Shown here in pieces: positions 13,668-21,985 of a stretch of DNA of 26,497 bases. The stretch lies in the IMG/VR virus record IMGVR_UViG_3300021440_000105, positions 1 to 26,497 of that record; one strand, given 5' to 3'. Within the stretch, counting starts at the first letter, position 1. Every line of letters begins with the position of its first letter. The notes beneath the pieces were generated by a model. It saw only the letters and a program-made list of their open reading frames with translations, searched no databases and was not told the DNA's origin. Source of the stretch: a virus. The position numbers and the translations under genes were made by a program.

Positions 13668-14159
13668 ATGGGCAGTGGCGGAAAAAAAAGTAAACCTCTT
13701 ATTGGTAAAGGTGGGATTATAGACAGTCCATATTTATCTAAGAAAGGTACTTTGTTAGATCAAACAAAAAATGTGGTTCAAGCTCAAGCGGATCTCGTTA
13801 CGGGAAAGTTGGCCAAAAATGAGATCCAAAGACAATTATTAGATGTTACTGGAGTAAATGATAATAATAAAAAATTGCAAAATCTTTCTAATGCGCAAGC
13901 AAGTGCTATAAATGACCAAACAAAAGCTATAGAACTTGCGAATAAAAATAATGAAATTCAGCAAAATAAGGACAGACAAGCCGTTCAAGATCAAGAAGCG
14001 GAACTTCAAGCGCAGTTGGCTAAAGATGAAAATCGAAAATCAGCAAGAGCAAGACAGTTAGCACGATCACGAGGACAGCAAGGACGACAATCAACGATTC
14101 TCGCTAATTCCTCTATTGGGGCGTCTCTTACGTCACCTAAAACTTTATTAGGACAATAA
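13668..14159 (+). CDS. Small virion-associated protein upstream of portal, unknown
   Basis: The protein has 163 residues and a good AAAGGA ribosome site. The N-terminus is Gly/Lys-rich (MGSGGKKSKP). The centre, residues 35-125, is a long Gln/Ala/Asn-rich predicted helix (QAQADL, NKNNEIQQNKDRQAVQDQEAELQAQL). The basic C-terminal part reads ARARQLARSRGQQGRQSTIL and ends KTLLGQ. The ending GR-STIL...KTLLG recurs in proteins next to the portal in many podoviruses, which supports a real structural gene. It ends two bases before the portal start. A role in head assembly or as an internal head component is likely; no function is proven. Confidence 0.7.
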   Translation: MGSGGKKSKPLIGKGGIIDSPYLSKKGTLLDQTKNVVQAQADLVTGKLAKNEIQRQLLDVTGVNDNNKKLQNLSNAQASAINDQTKAIELANKNNEIQQNKDRQAVQDQEAELQAQLAKDENRKSARARQLARSRGQQGRQSTILANSSIGASLTSPKTLLGQ

Positions 14160-14161
14160 CA

Positions 14162-15886
14162 ATGTTTGAAAGAAAAGATTTAGAAGTTCTCCGCGCTCAA
14201 CTTGAAAATGAAAGATCTTCTTTTATTTCTCATTGGCGGGATTTAGTTGATCATCAACTACCGCGAAGAGGAAGGTTTTCTATCACCGATACAAATAAAG
14301 GTGATAAGAAAAATACTAAAATCATTGATTCCACCGCTACTCTTGCTTTACGTAATCTTAGATCAGGCATGATGAGTGGGATTACCTCTCCTGCTAGACC
14401 TTGGTTTAAACTAGCGACACCAGACCCGTCATTAAATGAATTTCAGCCAGTGAAAGATTGGCTTACTTTTGTAGCGGATCGAATGAATACTGTATTTTTA
14501 AGGTCAAACTTGTATAATGTACTTCCTATCGTCTACGGTGATATTGGCTCGGTAGGTACCGCTTGCATCCTTATGGAAGAGGATAGTGAGCACACTATCA
14601 GATTTTATCCTTTTCCCATCGGTACTTATTCTTTGGCCCAAGATCATACTCTTAGAACCAATACTTTTTTCCGTGAATTTAGAATGACGGTATGCCAATT
14701 GGTGGAACAGTTTGCAGAGTATTCTCCTAGTGGAGAAATTATTTGGGATAATTTTTCGACCTATGTAAAAGACATGTATCAAAATGGAAATAAACAAGTA
14801 TGGATTGATCTTTACCATTTTATTTTCCCTAATAAATACTTTGATCAAAATAAATTTTCAGCTAAATATAAAAAATATAGTTCTATTTATTGTGAGAGAG
14901 GTACTTATTCAGGAGCGTTTAACTCGTTATCTGATATTTACCAAAATCGTTTTCTCCGAGTTTCGGGATATGATTTTTTCCCAATCCTTTCCCCACGCTG
15001 GGAAGTAGCGTCTGAAGATGTTTATGGGACTGATTGCCCGGGGATGACGGCGTTAGGTGATATTAAACAACTTCAATTAGGGGAAAAACGTGCGGCCCAA
15101 GCAGTGGAGAAAATGATTAACCCACCGATGACAGGTCCGACGTCAATGAAAAATTCTAAAGCGTCAATTCTCCCAGGTGATATTACTTATGTGGATACTA
15201 AAGGGAATGATTCTTTTAGAGCGTCTCATGAAGTGAGATTTGATTTAACCCCACTTGAAAATAAACAAGCCCAAATAAGAGATAGAATTCGTCGTTGTTA
15301 TTTTGAGGATTTATTTTTAATGATGGCCAATTCTGATAGAAGACAAATTACCGCAAGAGAAATAGAAGAGCGGCATGAAGAAAAACTTCTTGCTCTAGGA
15401 CCTGTGTTAGAACAGCTTAATCAAGATTTACTCAATCCACTTATAGATAACACTTTTCAAATTATGGTGAATCAGGGGCAAATCCCAACTCCTCCAGAGG
15501 AACTTCAAGGAATGAATCTTAAGGTTGAATATATTTCCATTATGGCCCAAGCACAAAAATTAGTGGGTATTGGTGCGCTAGAAAGAACAGTAGGGTTTGT
15601 GTCTCAAATGGCGCAACTTAATCCTGAAGCCTTAGATAAAATTGATATAGACCAAACAATAGATATTTATTCGGATTTAACGTCAGTTCCACCAGGAGTT
15701 ATTAGATCTGATGAAGTAGTAGCGTCTCTTAGAGCAGACCGAGCTAAACAACAACAAATGCAGCAAGAACAACAACAAATGCAGCAACAAGCAGTGGCCG
15801 CTAAACAATTATCAGAAACTAATCTTGAAGGGAAAAATGCTTTATCTGAAATAGTGAAGCGTAGTGAAATAGGGGAACTCGTATGA
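14162..15886 (+). CDS. Portal protein (head-to-tail connector, T7 gp8/P22-like)
   Basis: This 574-residue protein matches the podoviral head-to-tail connecting protein family. It forms the twelve-subunit ring through which DNA enters and leaves. The opening region shows LPRRGRF and then ATLALRNLRSGMMSGITSPARPWFKL, a strongly conserved stretch of these portals. GDIGSVGTACILMEED follows, as does WEVASEDVYGTDCPGMTALGDIKQLQ. The C-terminal barrel region ends in a Gln-rich helix (KQQQMQQEQQQMQQQ). TTAGGACAATAACA precedes the start, inside the last codons of the gene before. The stop overlaps the next ATG (ATGA). Confidence 0.95.
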   Translation: MFERKDLEVLRAQLENERSSFISHWRDLVDHQLPRRGRFSITDTNKGDKKNTKIIDSTATLALRNLRSGMMSGITSPARPWFKLATPDPSLNEFQPVKDWLTFVADRMNTVFLRSNLYNVLPIVYGDIGSVGTACILMEEDSEHTIRFYPFPIGTYSLAQDHTLRTNTFFREFRMTVCQLVEQFAEYSPSGEIIWDNFSTYVKDMYQNGNKQVWIDLYHFIFPNKYFDQNKFSAKYKKYSSIYCERGTYSGAFNSLSDIYQNRFLRVSGYDFFPILSPRWEVASEDVYGTDCPGMTALGDIKQLQLGEKRAAQAVEKMINPPMTGPTSMKNSKASILPGDITYVDTKGNDSFRASHEVRFDLTPLENKQAQIRDRIRRCYFEDLFLMMANSDRRQITAREIEERHEEKLLALGPVLEQLNQDLLNPLIDNTFQIMVNQGQIPTPPEELQGMNLKVEYISIMAQAQKLVGIGALERTVGFVSQMAQLNPEALDKIDIDQTIDIYSDLTSVPPGVIRSDEVVASLRADRAKQQQMQQEQQQMQQQAVAAKQLSETNLEGKNALSEIVKRSEIGELV

Positions 15887-16191
15887 AACCTCTAGTTCAA
15901 AATTCAGCCGATCCTGATCAAGTAAAAAAAGCTAAAGATAAAGAAAAATATAATAGAGAAGATGAACTCCACGATCTTAAGCAAGTGCTCTCTACAAATG
16001 AAGGGAAGCGTTTCATTTGGAGATATTTGGAAAAATGTGGAGTTTTTACGTCATCTTTTACAGGGAACTCCGAGACCTTTTTTAAAGAAGGCGGGCGTAA
16101 CATTGGACTTCAACTTCTTGCTGATGTGCAAGAAGCTAACATAGAATCATTAATAGAGATGATGAAATTAAAAGGAAAAATGAATGAGTGA
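15883..16191 (+). CDS. Bbp19-like structural protein
   Basis: This 102-residue protein resembles the Bbp19 family named from phage BPP-1. The pattern is a charged lead (DPDQVKKAKDKEKYNREDEL), then DLKQVLSTNEGKRFIWRYLEKCGVF, then SFTGNSETFFKEGGRNIGLQLL, a segment typical for this family, and a final helix. It overlaps the portal stop by 4 bases and the scaffold gene by 8, so all three are translationally coupled. In other phages it sits at the same place between portal and scaffold. Its precise task is not known. Confidence 0.8.
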   Translation: MKPLVQNSADPDQVKKAKDKEKYNREDELHDLKQVLSTNEGKRFIWRYLEKCGVFTSSFTGNSETFFKEGGRNIGLQLLADVQEANIESLIEMMKLKGKMNE

Positions 16192-16597
16192 GGAAAAAGT
16201 TTCACAAGAATCCACTAAGGAAACTTCCAATCAAGATTCATCTTCTGTTTCGGCCAAACTTTACCCTGATCAAGGAAAAGAATCCGGCAAAAAAGTAGAA
16301 GGTGAAGCGGTAAAAGAAGAAGCCCCACAAGTCGAATATAAATTCGATTTAGGGGAAGACGTGCATTTAGAAGCGGACTATCTTGAGAAGATTGCCCAAT
16401 TTTCAAAGGAGCAAGGATTCTCTAATGAGGTTGCTAATAAGATTGCACAAAGAGAGAATTTACTTCTTTCAAATTACATTTCCAAACAAGAAGCCGATCA
16501 TGAGAAACAAGTAAATGATTGGGCCAAACAGATTGAAAATGATAAAGAATTTGGGGGAGAAAAATTCAAGGACAATGTTAACTACGCTCACCAGTGA
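16184..16597 (+). CDS. Scaffold-like protein, N-terminal part (gene split)
   Basis: The frame encodes 137 residues: a disordered acidic N-terminus (SEEKVSQESTKETSNQDSSS), then a helical region beginning YKFDLGEDVHLEADYLEKIAQF, ending EFGGEKFKDNVNYAHQ. Low complexity, charge and the position between Bbp19-like protein and capsid point to a head scaffold. The last residues match the usual middle of such proteins, and the expected continuation lies in the next frame (16594-16785). The stop TGA at 16595-16597 overlaps a GTG start at 16594. This may be a one-base deletion, a coupled split, or a sequencing error. Confidence 0.7.
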   Translation: MSEEKVSQESTKETSNQDSSSVSAKLYPDQGKESGKKVEGEAVKEEAPQVEYKFDLGEDVHLEADYLEKIAQFSKEQGFSNEVANKIAQRENLLLSNYISKQEADHEKQVNDWAKQIENDKEFGGEKFKDNVNYAHQ

Positions 16598-16785
16598 TTA
16601 ATAAATTTGGTGATGAGGATTTTAAGAAGTCTCTTAATGAGAGTGGCTATGGTAATCACCCAGGGCTTTTTAAAGTTTTTGCTAAGATTGGTCAAGCGAT
16701 GAAAAACGATGAACTTGTTCATGGGCAAGCTCACACATCTAAAGCACCAAAATCAGCAGCGGAGTTATTATACGGAAAAATTTAG
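16594..16785 (+). CDS. Scaffold-like protein, C-terminal part
   Basis: The frame encodes 63 residues from GTG at 16594. The reading frame is closed just upstream (TAA at 16579-16581). FGDEDFKKSLNESGYGNHPGLFKVFAKIGQAM followed by a PKSAAELLYG ending is the normal C-terminus of phage scaffold proteins of this type, where it binds the capsid protein. Joining it after Q of the preceding ORF gives ...NYAHQ-VINKFGDEDF, a smooth fit. If translated only by reinitiation at GTGA, the C-terminal capsid-binding piece would be made as a separate small protein. Confidence 0.65.
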   Translation: MINKFGDEDFKKSLNESGYGNHPGLFKVFAKIGQAMKNDELVHGQAHTSKAPKSAAELLYGKI

Positions 16786-16831
16786 ATATTAAAATTTAGT
16801 TTATTAACAATAAAAAATAAGGAGATTTTTT

Positions 16832-17833
16832 ATGGCAACTTTAGGCGCAAGTGTACTTACTCTAGCCGATTGGGCAAAACGATTAGATCCAGATGGAAAA
16901 GTTCCAGCAATCGTTGAACTACTCGGTCAATCAAATGAAATTTTATCAGACATGTTATTCAAAGAAGGAAACCTTCCTACAGGTCATCGTACTTCAGTAA
17001 GAACAGGTTTACCTACTGCTTATTGGCGTTTAATCAATCAAGGTATTCAGCCATCAAAATCCACTACTGCTCAAATTGATGAGGGTATTGGGATGCTTGA
17101 AGCTTATGCTGAAATTGATAAAGATTTGGCCGAACTTAATGGGAATACAGGCGCATTTAGATTAAGTGAATCTAGTGCTTTCTTAGAAGCGATGAACCAA
17201 GAAATGGCGCAAACAGCATTTTATGGTAACTCAGGACTCGCTCCAGAAGAATTTAATGGTCTTGCTATTCGTTATTCTTCTTTATCTGCGGTTAATGCCC
17301 AAAATATTATTTCAGGCGGCGGTTCTGGTTCTGATAACTCTTCTATATGGCTAGTAGGTTGGGGTGAAAATACTGTTCACGGAATTTTCCCTAAAGGTTC
17401 TAAAGCAGGACTTATGCACGAAGATTTAGGTCTAGTGACAGTAGAAACAACTGCGGGAATTGCCGGGAATAGAATGAGAGCGTACCAAGATCATTTCCAA
17501 TGGAAATTAGGTATCGCACTTAAAGATTGGAGATATGTTGTTCGTATCCCGAACATTGATATTTCTAACTTAGTAGCAAAATCATCAGCAGCCGATTTAC
17601 TCGAGCTTATGATTAAAGCTACTCATAGAATCCCTAATCTAAATAATTGTAAGCCAGTGTTCTATATGAACAGATCATGTTTTCAAATGCTAGACATCCA
17701 AAGACGAGATGACGTTCAAGTAGGTGGGCAATTAACTTATGATGTAGTGGATGGTAAACGAATAGCTTCGTTTAGAGGAATTCCTGTTAAACTATGTGAC
17801 CAATTACTTGAGACTGAAAGCGTTGTGTCATAA
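16832..17833 (+). CDS. Major capsid protein (Bbp17-like)
   Basis: This 333-residue protein matches the major capsid proteins of BPP-1-like podoviruses, which adopt an HK97-type fold. The N-terminus MATLGASVLTLADWAKRLDP is characteristic. It continues with VELLGQSNEILSDMLFKEGNLPTGHRT, then FYGNSGLAPEEFNGLAIRY. In the C-terminal half are VRIPNIDISNL, LNNCKPVFYMNRSCFQMLDIQ and FRGIPVKLCDQLLETESVV. It has the strongest ribosome site in the region (AAGGAG, 6 bases before ATG), as expected for the most abundant virion protein. No processing site is obvious. Confidence 0.93.
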   Translation: MATLGASVLTLADWAKRLDPDGKVPAIVELLGQSNEILSDMLFKEGNLPTGHRTSVRTGLPTAYWRLINQGIQPSKSTTAQIDEGIGMLEAYAEIDKDLAELNGNTGAFRLSESSAFLEAMNQEMAQTAFYGNSGLAPEEFNGLAIRYSSLSAVNAQNIISGGGSGSDNSSIWLVGWGENTVHGIFPKGSKAGLMHEDLGLVTVETTAGIAGNRMRAYQDHFQWKLGIALKDWRYVVRIPNIDISNLVAKSSAADLLELMIKATHRIPNLNNCKPVFYMNRSCFQMLDIQRRDDVQVGGQLTYDVVDGKRIASFRGIPVKLCDQLLETESVVS

Positions 17834-17842
17834 GGGTTTATT

Positions 17843-18033
17843 ATGCAATCTCCTAAACAATCTTTGTATAGTGTTTGGAATACGATGTTAACAAGATGTA
17901 ATAATCCTAAACATAATACGTACAAAAATTATAGGGTTAAAGGAATCACGGTTTGCAAAAAGTGGAACGTAGAACGAACGGTAACTACACCTCAAATAAT
18001 TACAAAAGTATCCAAAAGATACAGAACAAAGGA
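17843..18033 (+). pseudogene. Decayed HNH/AP2-type phage endonuclease remnant
   Basis: Frame 2 from ATG 17843 reads SLYSVWNTMLTRCNNPKHNTYKNY, then GITVCKKW, the start of a common phage homing-type HNH endonuclease family. The middle of the protein is absent. Frame 1 then gives VERRTNGNYTSNNYKSIQKIQNKG (from about 17962), which resembles the family's C-terminal motif RIDNNGNY-p-NCRW-tkkeQ-N. The conserved Cys and Trp of that motif are lost. So an endonuclease gene inserted between capsid and cement genes has lost an estimated 35-40 residues and shifted frame. The tail end runs in frame into the following gene. Confidence 0.75.
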
Positions 18034-18039
18034 GTTTTT

Positions 18040-18474
18040 ATAATACTAGATGCTCACAATCAATTTTCAGATAGCCAAGCTTTAACAGCTACAGCGGCTT
18101 CAACTAACATAATCGACTTTGGTGCAGATAGAAATATCGGCATCGGAGAAAAATTATCGGCCATAGTAAATATTGAAGTAGCTTCAGATTTTACGACTGG
18201 AAATGAAACTTATGTTATCGGAGTGGAAACTGATGATAACTCAAGTTTTTCTTCCCCAGCAGTTTTATCTACAACTACTTTAGTAGGGTCCGTTGCTGCG
18301 GGTACTATTATTTCTATTCCAATCCCTGCGGATTTAAGAATGGAAAGATATTTAAGACTTAATTATACTTTAGGTGGAACTACCCCTTCCGTAACATTAA
18401 GTGCGCATTTAATGCCATCAAATAATGGTGTGGAAGTGATTTCTCATTATGCTGATGGATTAACAATTTCTTAA
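18040..18474 (+). CDS. Capsid cement/decoration protein (Bbp16-like), ATA start likely
   Basis: The product (about 145 residues) matches the Bbp16 family, the jelly-roll cement protein stabilising the BPP-1 head: LDAHNQFSDSQALTATAAST, FGADRNIGIGEKLSA, TGNETYVIGVETDD, and an RLNYTLGGTTPSVTLSAHL ending. Family members begin with M-I-L/I-D. Here the matching codons are ATA ATA CTA GAT at 18040-18051, with AAAGGAG (18028-18034) perfectly spaced in front. No ATG, GTG or TTG is near. The open frame extends back to TTG 17953 through the endonuclease remnant, so the alternative is an N-terminal extension of about 29 residues. Confidence 0.8.
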   Translation: MILDAHNQFSDSQALTATAASTNIIDFGADRNIGIGEKLSAIVNIEVASDFTTGNETYVIGVETDDNSSFSSPAVLSTTTLVGSVAAGTIISIPIPADLRMERYLRLNYTLGGTTPSVTLSAHLMPSNNGVEVISHYADGLTIS

Positions 18475-18484
18475 GGAGTGATGC

Positions 18485-18703
18485 TTGAAAGTTAAAGCGA
18501 TTAAATTAGGTTTTTTAGGTAATCGTAGAATTAGAGAAGGCGAGATTTTTAATCTTGCTGATAAAAATCTTTTTTCGTCTGTTTGGATGGAAGAAGTGGA
18601 CGTGGAGAAAAATGCGGAGTTAAAAGACCGCCCACTACCAAAACTTAAATTTAATGCTGAAAATTTTGGTAAAAAAAATCCTGTTAATAAAGATGTGATT
18701 TAA
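18485..18703 (+). CDS. Small structural protein (Bbp15-like)
   Basis: This 72-residue protein starts at TTG 18485. AAGGAG lies at 18475-18480, and the ATG at 18481 opens a frame closed after four codons, so TTG is the real start. The sequence KVKAIKLGFLGNRRIREGEIFNL resembles small head proteins next to the cement gene in BPP-1-like phages (a KVKAL..G..G..RR.GD.F.. pattern). The remainder is charged (VDVEKNAELKDRPLPKLKF). It closes the head module, since a strong terminator follows. Confidence 0.65.
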   Translation: MKVKAIKLGFLGNRRIREGEIFNLADKNLFSSVWMEEVDVEKNAELKDRPLPKLKFNAENFGKKNPVNKDVI

Positions 18704-18717
18704 TATCTCATCTTTAT

Positions 18718-18757
18718 AGGCGTAGAGGTTTTATTCATTTCCTCTACGCCTTTTTTT
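18718..18757 (+). terminator. Rho-independent terminator after the head genes
   Basis: AGGCGTAGAGG (18718-18728) pairs with CCTCTACGCCT (18741-18751) in an 11-bp stem with a 12-base loop, followed by T to 18757. It separates head genes from tail genes; readthrough or a new promoter in 18758-18795 must serve the tail block. I see no convincing -35/-10 pair there. Confidence 0.9.
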
Positions 18758-18795
18758 AGTACGAAAAAATGTTTTATTTTAAGTAGGTAAAATAA

Positions 18796-19404
18796 ATGAG
18801 TAGTTCTAAAACAGAAATTTGTAATTTAGCTTTATCTCATTTAGGTACGGCCAAAAGAATATCTAATCTTGAAACGGATACCTCAGGGGAAGCGACTAAT
18901 TGCCGAATATTTTTTGATATTGCTTTAGAAGAGGTATTAAGGGATTTCAAATGGCCGTTTGCTACTAAGATAGAAGCACTCGCTCTTATCGAGGAAAATC
19001 CTAACACAGAATGGACTTATTCTTATCGCTACCCTTCTAATTGTTTAACTATTAGACGTATTCTTTCAGGAATACGAAAAGATACTCGTCAAAGTCGGGT
19101 CCCTTATCGAGTGGCCTTTGATGATTCTGCTAGGATTATTTATACAGATCAAGTAGAAGCTTATATTGAATACACTTATAATATGACCGACCCTGCTTAT
19201 TTCCCGAGTGATTTTACTTTAGCTCTTTCCTACAGATTAGCTACCCTTCTTGCTCCTATTTTAACGGGGGGCGATCCATTTAAATTAGGAGTAGCAACAT
19301 TTGAACTTTATCAAATGCACTTAAAAAAAGCGGTGGTTAATTCTTTTAATGAAGAGCAAGATGAAGAATTACCTGATAGCGAATTTATTCGCACGAGGGA
19401 ATAA
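18796..19404 (+). CDS. Tail tubular protein A-like adaptor (T7 gp11 type)
   Basis: This 202-residue protein resembles the tail tube/adaptor proteins that bind below the portal. Visible support is ICNLALSHLGTAKRISNLETDTSGEA at the start, FFDIALEEVLRDFKWPFA, then WTYSYRYPSNCLTIRRIL, DQVEAYIEYTYN and FTLALSYRLATLLAPILTG. This order is standard for the family. An AGGT ribosome site lies 8 bases before the ATG. Its stop is directly followed by the ATG of the nozzle protein gene. Confidence 0.88.
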   Translation: MSSSKTEICNLALSHLGTAKRISNLETDTSGEATNCRIFFDIALEEVLRDFKWPFATKIEALALIEENPNTEWTYSYRYPSNCLTIRRILSGIRKDTRQSRVPYRVAFDDSARIIYTDQVEAYIEYTYNMTDPAYFPSDFTLALSYRLATLLAPILTGGDPFKLGVATFELYQMHLKKAVVNSFNEEQDEELPDSEFIRTRE

Positions 19405-21975
19405 ATGAGTAATGTTACGATTAGATCATTTACCGGTGGGGAACTAGCCCCTTCTCTTTATGCGAGGGTAGATCTTCAAAAATATCAGCAAGGTTTACGT
19501 ACTTGTAAAAATTTTTTTATCCAACGTCATGGTGGGGCCGCTAATAGATCGGGTACAAAATTTATTGGCGAAACTTCTATTGCTAATAAAGAGGTTCGGT
19601 TAATTCCTTTTATTTTTAATGCTGATCAAACGTATGTTTTAGAGTTTGGTCATCAATATATGAGGGTTATCCATAATGGTGCTTATGTTGTGGCCGCTGC
19701 TAAAACTATCACTGGAATTACTCAGGCTAACCCAGGAGTTATTACAAGCAATGCCCATGGGTATTCGAATGGGGACGAGATCGCCATTAGTGGCATCTTA
19801 GGGATGACCCAACTTAATAATAGAAATTTTAAAGTAGCTGGTGCTACGGCCAACACATATACATTAACTACTCTTACCGGGGTAGCGGTTAATACTACTT
19901 CTTATACTACTTATATTTCAGGGGGTTCTACTTATAAGGTTTATCAAATTTCTACTTCTTATGTAGAAGCTGATTTGATGGATATTCAGTATGTTCAAAG
20001 TGCGGATGTAATTACTTTAGTTCATCCGACTTACCCCCCAGCGGACTTATCGAGGAGTTCTCATAGTTCATGGACACTTTCTAATATTACTTTTGCTCCT
20101 ACTATAGCCGCTCCTGGCGGGGTGACTAATAGTGGTGCGGCGGGGGCTACTTCATCATGGGTAGTAACCACTATAGAAAGTGAATCTTATCAAGAGTCTC
20201 TTGCTTCTACGGCCACTACTTCATCGGCGGTCCCAAGTTCAGGTGCGCCTATTACTATTTCTTGGTCGGCCGTAACAGGAGCTTTAGAATATAATATTTA
20301 TCGTTATAAAAATGGGGTTCATGGTTTTATTGGGATTGCTAGTGGGACCTCTTTCGTGGATGACGGGATAACCCCAGATACAGCGTCAACTCCTCCTATC
20401 TCAAGAAATCCTTTTGGTAGTTCGGGGAATTATCCGAGTGTTGTTACTTATTTTCAGCAACGAAGATTTTTTGCCAATACTACTAATGATACGGAAAAAG
20501 TATGGGGTTCAAGGACAGGAGCTTTTACTAATTTTACCATAAGCTCCCCTCTCCAAGATGATGATGCGGTTACTTTTAATATGGCGGGAAGACAAGTAAA
20601 TGAAGTACGCCATTTATTAGATATTGGTAAATTTATTGTCATGACCAGTGGAGCGGAATGGTCCGTACAAGGAGGGACTAATGGGGTGGTTACACCTAAT
20701 GATATTAATCCCCAACAACATAGTTATGCTGGGTCTAATACTCTCCCACCAATCATTATTTCAGGAAACGCTCTTTATGTTCAAGCACGAGGGAATATAG
20801 TTAGGGATTTAGGTTTTGACGCCGATGTGGAAGGCTATAGAGGAAATGATTTAACAATTTTTTCTACGCATCTTTTTAGTGGGTATACTATTTCCGATTG
20901 GTGTTATCAGCAAGTACCTAACTCCATTATATGGGCCGTAAGAAATGATGGGGTTTTATTAGGTCTTACCTATGTAAGAGAGCATCAAGTATTAGCGTGG
21001 CATAAACATGAATTTGAAAATGGTATTGTGGAAAATGTTTGTTCTATCCCTGAAGGGGATGAGGATTATTTATATTTAGTAATAAAGAGAGTGATCAATG
21101 GGGAAACTAGGAGATTCGTGGAGAGACTTAGTTCTCGTTTTATTTCTGCTACTACTATTGAAGAGGCTACTTACTTAGATAGCTATCTTACTTACGATGG
21201 TAGAAATACAGGTTCAACTACAATGACTTTAAGTGGGGGGACCGATTGGGTTTATACCGAGACATTAACTCTTACGGCAAGTGCTGCTTTTTTTTCTTCC
21301 TCGGATATTGGTAATCAAATTTTCCTTTATGATGCAGATGAAGATATTATCCGCTTTTCTATAACTGGCTACACTTCTACTACAGTAGTTACAGGAACCC
21401 CTCATAAGACTGTTCCTGTTTCACTTCGGTCTACTGCTAGAACTACATGGTCAAGAGCGGTAGATATGGTATCGGGAATTTGGCATTTAGAGGGGCAAGA
21501 CGTATCTGTTTTTGCGGATGGTTTTGTCGTCGCTAACCCTAATAATGATTCTTACACAAGTCAGACCGTAACTAATGGGGCCATAACATTAGATAAACCT
21601 TACGCTGTTATTCATGTGGGTTTACCAATAACATCCGATCTTGAAACATTAGATATTGATGCGATTGAAGGTGAATCACTTTCAGATAAAAAGAAAAGAG
21701 TAAATAGAATAACTCTTTTTCTTGAATCTTCTCGGGGAGTTTTTGCGGGTAATTCCGCTCCTACAGGAACAGATATTTTAGAAGGGTTAGAAGAATTAAA
21801 AATAAGAAATGAAGAAGGTTATGACGACCCTGTTTCTCTTAAGACAGGTGTTGTTGATATTAATATTAGACCTGAATGGAATTCCAATGGGAGAGTTTTT
21901 ATTAGGCAAACAGACCCTCTTCCAGTGAGTGTTTTAGCTATAGTTCCATCAGGATTATTTCCATTTAATAAATAG
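19405..21975 (+). CDS. Tail nozzle / tail tubular protein B-like (T7 gp12 type)
   Basis: This 856-residue protein has the conserved opening FTGGELAPSLYARVDLQKYQQGLRTCKNF-GGAANRSGTKFIGE, then RLIPFIFNADQTYVLEF. It carries a Thr/Ser/Ala-rich insert (about 120-330) with a fibronectin-like stretch SWSAVTGALEYNIYRYKNG, which may be an exposed Ig-like domain. The downstream body includes TYFQQRRFFANT and EWSVQGGTNGVVTPN, conserved in these nozzles. It forms the distal tail tube that contacts the host cell envelope. The stop is 10 bases before the next gene. Confidence 0.88.
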   Translation: MSNVTIRSFTGGELAPSLYARVDLQKYQQGLRTCKNFFIQRHGGAANRSGTKFIGETSIANKEVRLIPFIFNADQTYVLEFGHQYMRVIHNGAYVVAAAKTITGITQANPGVITSNAHGYSNGDEIAISGILGMTQLNNRNFKVAGATANTYTLTTLTGVAVNTTSYTTYISGGSTYKVYQISTSYVEADLMDIQYVQSADVITLVHPTYPPADLSRSSHSSWTLSNITFAPTIAAPGGVTNSGAAGATSSWVVTTIESESYQESLASTATTSSAVPSSGAPITISWSAVTGALEYNIYRYKNGVHGFIGIASGTSFVDDGITPDTASTPPISRNPFGSSGNYPSVVTYFQQRRFFANTTNDTEKVWGSRTGAFTNFTISSPLQDDDAVTFNMAGRQVNEVRHLLDIGKFIVMTSGAEWSVQGGTNGVVTPNDINPQQHSYAGSNTLPPIIISGNALYVQARGNIVRDLGFDADVEGYRGNDLTIFSTHLFSGYTISDWCYQQVPNSIIWAVRNDGVLLGLTYVREHQVLAWHKHEFENGIVENVCSIPEGDEDYLYLVIKRVINGETRRFVERLSSRFISATTIEEATYLDSYLTYDGRNTGSTTMTLSGGTDWVYTETLTLTASAAFFSSSDIGNQIFLYDADEDIIRFSITGYTSTTVVTGTPHKTVPVSLRSTARTTWSRAVDMVSGIWHLEGQDVSVFADGFVVANPNNDSYTSQTVTNGAITLDKPYAVIHVGLPITSDLETLDIDAIEGESLSDKKKRVNRITLFLESSRGVFAGNSAPTGTDILEGLEELKIRNEEGYDDPVSLKTGVVDINIRPEWNSNGRVFIRQTDPLPVSVLAIVPSGLFPFNK

Positions 21976-21985
21976 GGGTTTTGAT

